From Albugo candida (Eukaryota > Oomycota > Peronosporomycetes > Albuginales > Albuginaceae), in the NCBI GenBank assembly GCA_905220665.1, contig CAJNAR010000173.1, positions 310,001-374,000 on the forward strand: a stretch of DNA of 64,000 nucleotides, in the 5' to 3' direction. Shown piece by piece: positions 12,681 to 24,300 of the stretch. A program made the translations under genes and the position numbers. The notes under the pieces were generated by a model. That model saw only the letters and a list, made by a program, of their open reading frames with translations, was not told the origin of the DNA and made no database searches. Each line of letters opens with the position of its first letter. Position 1 is the stretch's first letter.

Positions 12681-13738
12681 TCAATCTTCATCGTCATCCG
12701 CCATTTCATCTTCTTCGATAGACTGCAACGCCCATTTGTTAACTTCATCCCGAAGGGCATTTGGTACTAATTGATGTTGCCAATTTGATTCTTTGCATAT
12801 CCAGCTCATTTCCAATTCGAAAGGGTGTCGAAGTTCATCGTGTAGTACGTTCAATCTATTGTAGTGCATGAGATAAGGAATCAGTGTATCCGTAGCTAAC
12901 AGTGCGCAACCAACATTTTAGCGACGTATTTCATTGCTTCACGGCATGGTAAATCGAACAATTTATACTTCTCGATCTCAGTCTTTGCTGCTTGTTCTCC
13001 TTTTCCCATTGCACATCCACGGAAACTCTATTCGAGAAATGCAATGAATATCGAGTTGTTTACTACTGATTTGTAACGCGGAAGCAACTTACAAAGGTGA
13101 CGCCAGATGGTTCAATCTGATACAATTTATGCTGGTTCTCATCTTGGTCGTACCCAGCAATCATTATTGTTGCTCCAAAAGGCCGTACAGATCCATATAA
13201 CGTGTAATAATGAATATATTGTCCCATGCGGTCTGCCAGAACATGAGGAGGAATTGGACTGCCGTAATTTTTCTTATAATTTAGAGCCTCCTCTCTGGCA
13301 CGATTGACAAGCTGGCGTCCATCTGCAACCAATCCTGCCATAGACTAAAAGCGACAAGATATCAGTCATACAGAGACTAGACATCGAGCTCGAATGTATC
13401 ACTGACAACGCCAATATGGTGATCAACCGCGAAGATGCGTCTATGTGTTCCAGTGACGAGCATTTTAGAGACAAGCTTCTTCTCTACACCTATAATGACC
13501 CCATCCGAGCATTTGATTCCAATCGTGGTACTGGAAAATGCTCATAAATTGCATGATCTTGACGATGATTATCTGTTGCTACATACCCGCTATTTTCAAC
13601 AGCCTTTTTCGCATATTCCACTTGAAAAATTCTTCCATCAGGAGAGAATGTTCCGGCAGATAGATCGTACTGTTGTGCAATAGCTCAGAGGCTGCCTACA
13701 ATTTTAAAGCCATGACTTACCCCGGCGCCAGAACTCAT
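12681..13738 (-). CDS. PSMA3: 20S proteasome subunit alpha type-3 (alpha-7)
   Basis: This is an alpha-ring subunit of the 20S proteasome, which gates and scaffolds the proteolytic core. Exons are joined by short introns. Exon 1 encodes MSSGAG, then [20 protein letters not shown], the alpha-subunit signature. [18 protein letters not shown] follows, then [32 protein letters not shown], and [20 protein letters not shown]. The C-terminal half has [19 protein letters not shown] and the acidic tail [11 protein letters not shown]. The VHDE-like block and acidic tail are typical of alpha-7 (PSMA3) rather than other alphas. One intron begins GTCAGT, and the intron before LNVLHDEL appears to start GTTGGT. 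As expected for alpha subunits there is no catalytic threonine. The length of about 250 residues is normal. Confidence 0.95.
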
Positions 13739-13965
13739 AAGTGAATATTGAGAAAGTGTTTGTTTTCCCTTCGATGCAGATGTTTGTTAGTTTTCGATTG
13801 CATAAGGCACTAAACGTCTAATGATTCTTTACCTTGGCAAAGATATATTCCCTTTTACCGCACAATTAGGTTGTGGTCATTTATCACATTTTCACAGATA
13901 TATTGAGCAACAATGTAATTACAGACTGCTTAGTGTGGAAAGCTTCGATTTTGCTCAGTGGGAAC

Positions 13966-14785
13966 CTAATTTTCATTTTTTTTATTTTCATTGCGCAGCT
14001 CCTCAAAGCGAACTTTTATCCGACGCTCTATCTCATCGTCCGATATTTTGGCTGCTTTTGGTAGAATTGAAGGCAATAGCTCGTCGATATCCAATGACTT
14101 TGTCTCCTGGGTCAAATCTGGTTCCTCGGCTTCTTCGTCCCATATTCCATACTTGCTCCGCAAACGTTCTTTTCCTTTCCCAATGCGCCATGTTTCGAAT
14201 TTCCCCATGCCGAAATGCATCGTGGCTGCAAGCGCAGCTCCGGCAATAGCTCCTTGAATCCCACGTGGTGTACCACCTAAGAGTCCTTGCTATCATGCAA
14301 AGCTCGTTTCCAAACGGAATAAACTGACCTACTAGTCCGGCATAAAGCCCTCCTGTGCTTGCTCCTGATACAGCAGCCGTCATCAAACTTTTGTATCCTA
14401 CTTTCTCTACAATACATTCTTCTAATGCTGCAGCAAAAAATTGACTTCAGCAACAATAAGTGCAGCAAATTCAGACCATACTTGTATATGTAGCTCCTAA
14501 AAGAAAGAAATTTGCACCCATGGCAGAGGAATAGAATGCTCTGTTCTCATTTCGTAACGTAGCAAGGGTAGCACCCCAAATTGCACCAAACGTTCCTATC
14601 ATCATGACTACCGTTATTGTCATTGCAGCCACCGTAATTAATATATTTTGTACCAGCATATGCTCCACTTGATAGAATATTTTTGGTTCCGGATACAAAG
14701 CGCCCTACGACAGTACTCTTCGATTACTCATTGATGGCTTTAGTCATAAATGCTTACTGAATATTTCGTCATTGGATTCAGCCAT
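13966..14785 (-). CDS. Tim17/Tim22/Tim23-like membrane protein
   Basis: Splicing four or five small exons gives a protein of about 210 residues starting MAESNDEIFRRFVSG. Its core has glycine-rich hydrophobic segments resembling the Tim17/22/23 fold: SSGAYAGTFGAIWGATLAT, FYSSAMGANFFLLGATYT, MTAAVSGASTGGLYAGLVGG and RGIQGAIAGAALAATMHFGM. The repeated GxxxG-type spacing is characteristic. A charged C-terminal tail (WDEEAEEPDLTQE to KKNEN) follows. Intron 1 runs GTAAGC to TCGTAG. A later one begins GTCAGT. The likely place is the mitochondrial inner membrane, either in protein import or in a respiratory-complex-associated role; I cannot choose which. The start codon is 141 bp from the divergent RPL9 gene. 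Confidence 0.78.
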
Positions 14786-14926
14786 GCTGGTAGTTTTGAC
14801 TGGCTGAAAATGCTCTTTTTTTAACGAATCAGAATGCCATATCATCTTTTGAACAAAATCGATTCTGCTCCACTCAACTGGCAAGCTCAATTTTTTCGCA
14901 CTTCTTCCGCCTAACTCCAATCCATA
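14786..14926. promoter_or_regulatory. Divergent promoter, Tim17-like gene and RPL9
   Basis: A 141-bp head-to-head intergenic region. The RPL9-proximal half is pyrimidine-rich (cttcttccgcctaactcc just before the ATG). Pyrimidine-rich start sites are common at ribosomal protein genes, so this is a plausible initiation region. No TATA box stands out. Confidence 0.45.
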
Positions 14927-15502
14927 ATGAAGCTCTTACTCGCTACGCGTCACGTTACAGTGCCAGATGATGTGAAACTAGTTCTGAACGGTCGAAAAGT
15001 GACCGTCACCGGCAAACGTGGCACACTCTGTCGCGATTTTCGCCATTTAACGCTTGATCTTCGTCGCATCAACAAAAAGCAACTTCGTGTCGACTTGTGG
15101 TTTGGAAATCGTAAACAACTTGCATGCGTCCGTACGATTTGCTCTTTGATTGAGAACATGATTACTGGTGTACGACTTGCATTCAGATACAAAATGCGTT
15201 TTGTATACGCCCATTTTCCGATCAATGTGACCTTCGAAAATAACACTGTCGAAATCCGAAACTTTTTGGGTGACAAACGTGTTCGTCGTGTAACTTTGTC
15301 TCCTGGCGTAACCTATGTTCGCTCCGACAATGTCAAAGATCAGATTGAGCTCTCCGGGATCGACCTCCAGAAAGTCTCACAAGATTGTGCACGAATTTCG
15401 CAAGCGTGTCTTGTAAAGAAAAGTGATATCCGAAAGTTTTTGGATGGTATCTACGTCAGCGATAAAGGACACGTCGAAGAAGAAGCGGAAGATTCAAAAT
15501 GA
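14927..15502 (+). CDS. RPL9: 60S ribosomal protein L9 (uL6)
   Basis: A 191-residue intronless frame, the normal family length. It starts MKLLLATRHVTVPDD and contains VTVTGKRGTLCRDFRHL, GVRLAFRYKMRFVYAHFP, VEIRNFLGDKRVRRV and DIRKFLDGIYVSDKG, all in uL6/L9 order. The protein binds 28S rRNA near the sarcin-ricin loop and GTPase centre of the large subunit. The C-terminal extension is acidic (EEEAEDSK). It is the only intronless short host gene with a confident family here. It shares a short divergent promoter with the Tim17-like gene. Confidence 0.96.
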   Translation: MKLLLATRHVTVPDDVKLVLNGRKVTVTGKRGTLCRDFRHLTLDLRRINKKQLRVDLWFGNRKQLACVRTICSLIENMITGVRLAFRYKMRFVYAHFPINVTFENNTVEIRNFLGDKRVRRVTLSPGVTYVRSDNVKDQIELSGIDLQKVSQDCARISQACLVKKSDIRKFLDGIYVSDKGHVEEEAEDSK

Positions 15503-16010
15503 GCAACAGCGTAATTGATGACGATACAGTTGGGCAGATAAGAGGTTTGTTTTGGTATTGTAGGATAATACGATACATATAACATCTTCTTTCTAATACC
15601 GTCACTGGGTCGAAATGCAGATTGGCTTTCTTCTGTCCGGGCGGAAATGTATCTGTTCATTTCTGATTACCGTAATGCGTGAGAGAGTTGCTTTGAGTAC
15701 AGCTTGACTTCATCTCTTTGTCATCCATTTGGGCAATGCCATGCTCTAAAATAATTCGAATGGATTTTCATTTCTGCTCGGCACTATTGACGGCATCGTG
15801 CCAGGTGAATCACTAGAGGATGCAAACATGAGTATATATCCATATTATTATTGCTTCCGTGCGGACCTGAAGGTGGTGCCTGACGACGATTCTAAAATTT
15901 CAGCCATTGTCCGGCCCTTTTGTGCTGGCTTTGATGTGAATGTGTTACTAGTTGTATGTGTATCCGATTTGCTTTCTGATGAAAAGGCAGTAATAAATAT
16001 CAAGCGTTTC
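15503..16010. other. Convergent intergenic region
   Basis: These 508 bp lie between the stop codons of RPL9 (+) and the ArfGAP gene (-). An alternative last exon of the ArfGAP gene may end at 15848: frame ...KGRTMAEILESSSGTTF... spliced after SDTK. That would shorten the spacer. The + frame 15798-16157 is antisense to this and is probably a shadow. Confidence 0.4.
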
Positions 16011-18207
16011 TCAATGACGTTGCCAAGGTATCCCACCTTTCGTATCAGAAAAGCCCAAGTTGTCAATACCCAAAGAGGCAAATGGATCCGCTGCTTTCTC
16101 GGAGCTGCGACGCTGCACCGGTTCAAACTCACTCAGTATTTCTCTATCACAAAATGAAGAGCGAAACGCAAACCTGAGAGACTTGAGAGTGCTGTGGCAC
16201 TTGAAAAACCGGTGCGTGTGGTGGAAGTGCCACAGACCCATGTAAATAAGGGTGGCCTGGGTTGGTTGGTTGTAATGCTGGAGATGCTTGAAACTGAGCG
16301 GAAGGCTGGAACATCTGGAATGGCGAGCAGGGAACCATAGGATATGACTGCGCATTTGCCATCCCACCAGTAAATTGCTGAGGTTGTACTGGTAGAGGAT
16401 ATGGTTGATCACAAAGCACTCGATTTGGGTGCTGCGGGTAACACTGTGTTTGTGACTGCCGTGTCGGTGGTGCATCATACACGCTATGTGATTCTGGTAG
16501 AGCATTGCTGATTGTGTCAAAGCAAAATAGATTCTGCTCCTTGCTGTCTAGATTTGTGTTTCTATCGGTCAATTTGTCGTTTCCGGTAAGAACACCATTA
16601 TGTCTTGTGTTATCCATTATCCCTGGACCACTCAATTCGACTCCTACTGCTCCTAACGTATCAAATGCTGAAAAAGGATCTGAATGAGCAGTTGCTTCCG
16701 CTGCCTTTTGACTAGGGTGCCTCGTGTCGTCTTGGCTCAGAAGGCTTGAAGCGAAAATGTCCGAAGCGCTGTGACCAGAATCATTGTAGGCTAGCTCGCT
16801 TGCGTGTGACTTGGTGCTAGATGGTGCGAACTCTGCAAAAACATCAAGCGGGGTATTTTCTTTCGTCATGGCATTTGATGGCTTCGTGTCGAATGCGCCA
16901 GAGAAGGGAGCAAACTCGGCATTGACGATTTCGGATTTATTCGCATTCTGTTCGTGAAAAGATCCGAATTCAGCCATACCGAAATCGCCCCCATTATCGA
17001 TTGGCACAGGTGTGAAGAAAGCATTTGCCGAGAGGTTCCTCTGGTCGTTCACTCCGACCATAGTATCTGTACTGATGCGATTGCATGCCGCTGGATCGAG
17101 TTCAAACTTGAAAAAGTCTGAAGATGACTGCGTTGAGCTTCCGACCAAGACATCTTCACATCTGGACGAGGCCGTAACTGCAAAAGGCATGAATTCTGAG
17201 TCTGCTTTATGCGGCATGGATGTAGTCTTGCTCGCATTCGCATCAAAAGAAGCAAATTGATCAAATACATCGCCTCCGATATCATTGCTGTTGAGTGCTG
17301 GTGCGTCGAATTTTGCAAAGTCAGCAAAATCATCAACTTGTGCTGCTGTTACTGGTTTCTGATCTTTTTTGTCAATATTGAAGGAAGAGAAATCTCCAAA
17401 ATCTACACTGGTAGATTCTTGGCGCTGAGTGGATTGTGACTGCTTTTTCAAGGCATTGCGATCTTTATTGGAACTCTGTGGAAAATAGTAGTTAATCACC
17501 CGGCTTGGGCGAACCGAAAATAGCGTCGCAACTTTACCGAAAAACATCCAGAGCTACTTCTGGGTGAGTCTTCACGTTCACCAGGTGATACTTCCAGCCA
17601 TCTTCAAAAGCAATGAGTTCAAGAGATCATATGAATGAGATTTGAGATAGTGTTCACTCACTTGCGATCTATATACGTCTGACGCAACAAATTACGTAAT
17701 CGTTCTCCTTCAGTAAGTCCTGGAGCACGATAAGAGACATCGAACGTCGCTCTCCAATACTTCCTGGCTGCCTACATTGAGTTCAACGAAGAGCGTTCCT
17801 CATCTCTTCTGCTCTATCATACCTCATTACCACCATAGTTGATAAGGTTTCGAACTTCGACATCCGTGAATTTGGACATGGATATAGACTTGATGCGATG
17901 AGCAAATTCACGACTACAGCGAGGTTGAGTGAAAAGTCAGGATTCTTATGACAAATAAAATATCACCCACTGTATGCCGCTGCATGATGTGCATACAAAA
18001 GTGTTGAAATCAAGGCAAATATACTGCGGCATCTTTACATATGTAGTCATTAGCATGAATCCTCTCCGCATCGGCAAGATAAGTACACACCATCTCACAG
18101 CAATCAAAACATCGCTTGTTCGCAGCATTGCTTCTTTGGAATTCACGAAGTTGTTTGACCCGTTGGTCATCTTGTTTTTTCTCATCGATTATTCCTGGCA
18201 TTTCCAA
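16011..18207 (-). CDS. AGFG-type ArfGAP domain protein
   Basis: The protein is an ArfGAP of the AGFG/Hrb (plant AGD14-like) type, acting in clathrin-linked vesicle traffic by stimulating GTP hydrolysis on Arf. Small N-terminal exons encode the zinc finger: NKRCFDCCEM, a junction, then YICLDFNTFVCTSCSGI and HREFAHRIKSISMSKFTDVE. This gives the C-x2-C...C-x2-C fingers and the GIHR arginine. NYGGNEAARKYWRATFDVSY and the helical end LRNLLRQTYIDRKW follow. A long exon then supplies a low-complexity tail rich in DFGDF/FADF/FAPF motifs and a Gln/Pro-rich segment. This tail type binds adaptor or EH-domain proteins. A final small exon contains DPFASLGIDNLGF. An alternative last exon ending at 15848 is possible. 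Confidence 0.87.
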
Positions 18208-18368
18208 TTTTATCTATCACGTCTTAAGGTCGATACAAAGCCGAAGATCAAAGCTTTAAGGAAGCGCGTATCGTCACAGGTTTGAGCGAACCTTCGTGCA
18301 ACCTGTAAGTATCACGACGATTCAGTTCATGTGTCGGTTCAAATGGATACAAACTGATACTGTGATCC
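18208..18368. promoter_or_regulatory. Divergent promoter, ArfGAP and dynein genes
   Basis: The two head-to-head start codons are 161 bp apart. No TATA box or recognisable ciliary-gene element is evident by eye. Its function is inferred from arrangement only. Confidence 0.4.
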
Positions 18369-21300
18369 ATGGAAAAGTTCGAAGATGTGGACTTTTTGAT
18401 ACAATGGATCCGAGACAGAATCAATCTGCCATGCTATTGTCCTTCGGATTGGACATCTGCCAATGCAACTACAGCTAAAGAATTCGTTGAATGCAGTGAT
18501 ATACCAGCTTTGTTTATAGTCAGAGAAATGGATGGTCTGAAAGTCAGCACTGTGGCCCCACGTTCAATCACGTCAACGATTATGTACTTTGTCAAAGTAG
18601 GTGATGTGACAGTATCTCCACAAAATGTGCACCATTCTTTGCAGTATGGAACCGTACAAACGGATAGTATTGGGTCCTTGCTACAATTGATGACCGGGTG
18701 TTATATGGAACGAATCAAAAGAAATACTTCGTGGCCTGAGAGTATCCGGAAGGAATTCACGACTCAATTTTACCGTTTCATGAGTAGTTTGACTGAAACA
18801 GTAAGCCGAAGTTGCGGCAAAACGATTTTGTACTTGCCACCTTGGGATATCAATAGTATAAATGTTGAGGACAAAGAATTAATGCAGCAATTAGAGTCCA
18901 CGGTAATTCATTGGACTAGACAGATCAAAGAGATGATCAACAACCAGGATGAGACATTTGACACCGAAGACTCAGGTCCTTTGAAAGAGATTCAGTTTTG
19001 GAAATTAAGAACTCAAGACTTATCGGGCATTACAGATCAGTTGGTGAGGCCCGACATTCAAGCAGTCATTGGAATTTTAAAAGCCACGAGATCATCGTAT
19101 ATAGAGCCCTTCGAAGTACTCGCAAGCATCATCACACATGGATCGATCGAAGCAAACGACAATTTGAGATTTTTGGAAAAGATCAGCCCGATTTGTGAAG
19201 AACTCGCACGAGCTTCGCCGAGTGAAATACCACCGCTACTTCCCAAGTTACTGAATATCATTCGTTTGATTTGGCTTCATTCAACGTACTACAACACAGA
19301 GGATCGCATCACTTCTCTTTTACGCAAAATCAGTAATGAGATCATCGCAGTTTGTTGCAAAAGAATATCATTGCAAGATATATTTAATGGCAATGTTCAA
19401 GATAGCATGATTTATCTGGAACAAAGTGTGCAGTGTGGGATACTGTGGAAGCGAATGTTCCACGTCACCTCCGCAGCTGTGAAAAAAAATGCAAAAAGTA
19501 AAGATCGCTGCTGGAATTTCGATGAAACTGGTATTTTTGCTCAAACAGATGCATTTGTCCAACGATGTCGTGAACTACTTGAAGTTTGTGAAGGCCAAAT
19601 GCAGTTTGCAACGCATGCTAAGCATAATACAAGGCAAACAATGCCGATATTTGGTGGCCACCGTGGACCCGAGATCGTACGAAGTTTATTCGGAATCGAA
19701 AAACAATTCGAAAATCACATTCAGAGGCTCCGGATTTTGAAATACGATATTCTTGATGTGAAGATAACTAGCTGGCACAGCGATTTCAATACATTCAAAA
19801 ATGGCATGAAGGATTTAGAAGCCATGACCCAGAATGTCATCAACGGTGCTTTCGAATCGGTATCGACGATAGTTGCAGCCGTCGACTTGGTTTTAGCCTT
19901 TCGTAAGATTGCTAGGCGGGAACACATCAAACGATGCCTTGAAAAAAAAGTCCTTGATATATTTGGCATGTTCAAGACGGTCTTGAACACAGTCCGAACT
20001 ATGTTTGAAAAACATAAGCAAGCTCCTTTATTGAATCAGGATGAACCACAATACGCTGGAGCTGCACTGTGGGCGAGAGCTCTACTATTGCGATCTACCG
20101 AGGACATTGCTTATTTACGAAAATTGCCAAAGGTTATCAACAGTATTGAGAAAAAAGAGGCTCAACAACTGTACAACCAATTTCGTCTTGTCATCGTTGA
20201 GTACATCCAGCGCAAGCACCACGACTGGATAGAAGAACTAAGTGAAATGAGTAGCACTAGCTTGTTCTCTCGATTGGAAGTCCCGTTGCTGATCAAGATT
20301 GGTTCGTTACCTGAAGCTGGGCAACAGTTGGTAGGAAATAGTACAAGAGGGATTCTGACTGCAAGTGGGAAGGATCATATGACTTTGAAGAACACGAAAA
20401 ATCAGCATGACCGAAAAGGCTTTTTGAACTGCAATTTTGACCGATATTTGCTCATTCTATTCACAGAGGTTCATTATTGGCAATTTTTTCAAGGGGGATT
20501 ACAAATTCCGTATCTGGCTCATGAAATTTGTACACAACGGGAGCAATTACGGATATTGAGGGAGCACATCATGCTTCTTGTGCGCGATTACAATCGAATT
20601 TTGCTTGAATTATCGTCTCGAGAAAGAAGATTATTTGACAGCATCATACGCCGTCTAGATCGGCGCATACAACCCGGAATACAGAAGCTGACGTGGCTGT
20701 CTAAAGGCATTGTAGAGTCTTATATTGCGGATTGCAGGAAGAATTGTGAGCTTACATACCAGGTCGTCCAGGATTTTCAAACAAGTAAAGAGATCGTCTC
20801 AAAGAACTGCAAGATGATTACTTCTCTATCACATATCTGCATTGGGCGCAATACTATATACGATGAAGGAGTTTTCGAGCTCAAACAAACCGCACATCGA
20901 AAAGTGATTGAAAGTAAACTAAAGGAAGCTTATGACAGCATCGTCTTGGCAATAAGGGCAGCATGTCAGCACTTCGGGAGCGGTCCTTTTGAAGTACAAC
21001 GAGAATGGAATCGGTTTATCGAGAGATGTGATCGGATGATTGAAGATGCACTACGACAATCTGTGAAAAAGTCACTACAAGAGCTATCGAAAGCCATCAA
21101 TGGCGATCTGAAAACAGATCCGCGACCCCTATTTCGGATTCATGTGGTACTGGAGGATAATAGAGTGGAATTCAAACCTTTGATGGCTTCTCTATCGCAA
21201 ATGGTGACTAACATCGCTAAAGATGTTTTCACAATTGTATCAACCGTACCAACTTTGAGCTCCACCGTGTGCGCCGCTTCAATCGGTCCGAGTTCCATCC

Positions 21301-24300
21301 AACCTGAAAAAATTCTCGAGTTTGCTGCTGTTTTGGAAACCAAGCCGGATGTAGAGGATACAAAGCCTGATCAAGCGTCTGCTCTCGGTGACATGTTGCC
21401 AGTTGATAATCAGTCGGATTCAGCAGATCAGCAGCCCAACAAAGACGAATCGGATGCTATTGGAACGACTTTGGTTGATTCTGAAAGCAATAATATCACG
21501 AATGCAAATGCTCAAAATAATCATTATCAAACAATCTTCAAAGACGAAGAGATCATGAAAATTCTGACGCACATTGGAAGCGGAATGTCTTTCAGTGCTA
21601 CAGAATTGCAAAAGTACGTTGGCTATTGGGATAAATACAAACTTGTTTGGAATCAAGACAAACAGGCTTTTATTCGTCGGTATGCGAAGGCAAATCGTCC
21701 ATTGCAGCAGTTTCGAGCCGATATTGAACGCTATCGAGAACAGCAACAAAATATCCAGAATGAAGACTTGACGAATACAATAAACTTCATACAGATCGAT
21801 ACAAACTTACTCAAAGCAAGTCTTGCAGAGCATACTGTACAATGGATCGCAAAGCTTACTGGACTACTAAACCAGATTGCTAAAGACGAGCTCTATGAGC
21901 TACTGCATATGCTCAAAGAAACTTCTGCAAAGTTGACAATCAAGCCAGCGAATTTGAATCATCTTGCAGAAAGCATTCGATTGCTGCAAGATGTGAAAGA
22001 GAATCTGCCTCATTTAAGCACTCGATTCGAACCGCTCGAGCTCAAGTATGAGCTTCTTAGCGAGTTTGAGTGCCAAGTAAGTGATGAAGAAATTCGAGAT
22101 TTGCAGAATCTGAAAGTACAGCGCGAAGCTTATGAAATAATGATATCAGAAGCCAACACGATGCTTCAAAAATGCAAACTCGTAATGAAGCAACAATTAC
22201 AGGATACTCTGATGGAACTTAATACAATTATGTCTGAATTGCGATCTGAAGCAGATAGCAGTTTGCCATATAATGCAGAAATTGATTTAATAAGCGCACA
22301 CAAGACACTAATGGATTTTGAGACCAAACTTAAAGCCACGAAAGCTCGTCAAGCCGCTATGAAGACAGGGCTTGAGATATTTGGACTCGAGGAAATGAAA
22401 CACGAAGGTTTTGCACAAGTGGAACGAGATGTTATGAATTTGAAGCAGATCTGGGCACTTCGAGACGAATGGGAGGAAGTTTGGACGACATGGAAAAGCC
22501 GAAGATTTTACGAAGTAGACGTCGACAAAATTGAAACAACAGCTTCACGATTTGAAAAGGAAATAGTCAGGCTTGGCAAAGAGATGAAACAGTGGACAAT
22601 CTGGATGTTTATGAGAGCAAAAACTGGGCAATTTCGACAAACGCTCCCGCTGATACAAGACCTAAAATCACCAGCACTTCGTCCACGGCACTGGATGCAG
22701 CTGAAAATTGAAGTCGGTAAATCCTTTGACTATGAAGCGGACGATTTTACACTCGAGCAAATATTCCTGCTAGAGTTTCATGCTCACTCTGAGTTTATCG
22801 AAACGCTTTCTTCGAATGCCGTTAAGGAGCTGTCGATAGAACAAGCTCTGGATAACATGGAAAAGCACTGGGGTGTGACAGATATAGATTTGGTGGAATA
22901 CAAAGGAATGTATTACAAGATAGGCTCCGCGTCTGATCTTTTTACGCTTTTGGAAGATGACCAAGTACAGCTGTCGTCCATGAAAGCATCCTCATTTTAC
23001 ACCTCATTTGAGAGTCGTATCTTACATTGGGAGAGTGTTCTCACTCAAGTATCGGAAGTCATAGAAACGCTCTTAGCGGTTCAACGCTCATGGATCTATC
23101 TCGAATCGATATTTATGGTATCTGAAGACATTCGGAGACAACTTCCGCTTGAATCAAAAATGTTTGATGACATGAACAGCTTGTATTGTACCGTCACGGA
23201 AGGTATTATGAAGAAGAGAAATGCCATCGAGGCAACACAGCCTAAGCAATTACTCTTGACATTACAGCACATGCAAGTCAGACTGGATGAAATTCAGAAG
23301 TCACTGGATCAGTACTTGGAAACGAAGCGCGTCATTTTCCCACGTTTCTACTTTTTATCGAACGATGACTTACTGGAGATTCTAGGGCATCAGAAAGATC
23401 CTGAACAAGTCCAAAAGCACATTAAGAAATGTTTTGAAGCCATCACATCTTTGACACTGATTCCGCCTGGTGGCGTTCGTGGAAACATTTTCTATGAAGC
23501 TGTTGGAATGAATTCTCCATGCGGAGAACAAGTGACATTTGCATCCAGCGTGGTCATTTCTGGAGCTGTTGAAGGATGGCTACTTCGTATTGAAGCAGCC
23601 ATGGTTGGGACCTTGGAAAAACTGTTTGCTCAATGCCTTTCTAGCTATAAAACAAAAAAAGAAAAGTGGCTCCGAGATTCTCCAGGTCAACTCCTTATTA
23701 CTTGCGGGCAGACAGTCTGGACAAATGAGTGTATCAAAGCATTGAACGAAGTTTCCAAGGGCGAAAAAAAAGCATTAAAAGCTTTGAGGAAGAAGTGGGG
23801 TTTATACTTGAATAAACTTGCCGATATTGGTCGGAGTACTTTGTCGCCGGTAGAACGCAAAAAGATTGTAGCTTTGATCACAACCGAGATCCACTCAAGA
23901 GATGTAATAGAGCGTTTGGTCAAACAAAACTGCAAAAGCATGACTGACTTTGACTGGCTCATGCAGCTTCGTTACTACTTCAACAAGGAACTTGGTGAGT
24001 CAGGAGTCTGCGAAGTCAAGCAGACTGTCAGCTCATTGCAGTATTCGTATGAGTACCAAGGAAACAACGGAAGACTTGTTCTTACTCCCCTGACGGACCG
24101 GTGCATTTTAACAATGACAACAGCACTTCATCTCAATCGAGGAGGAAATCCATTAGGACCCGCCGGAACAGGAAAAACAGAAACTGTGAAAGATCTGGGC
24201 AAGAATCTTGCCAAGTTTGTGATTGTCTTCAATTGTAGTGATGGTCTCGATTACAAATCCGTTGGTAGGATGTTTTCTGGTTTGCTACAATCAGGAGGAT

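Noticed and set aside
15798..16157. 119-codon + strand frame overlapping the ArfGAP 3' end
   Set aside because: It is antisense to coding exons of the ArfGAP gene, has no recognisable features, and the opposite strand carries better-supported protein.
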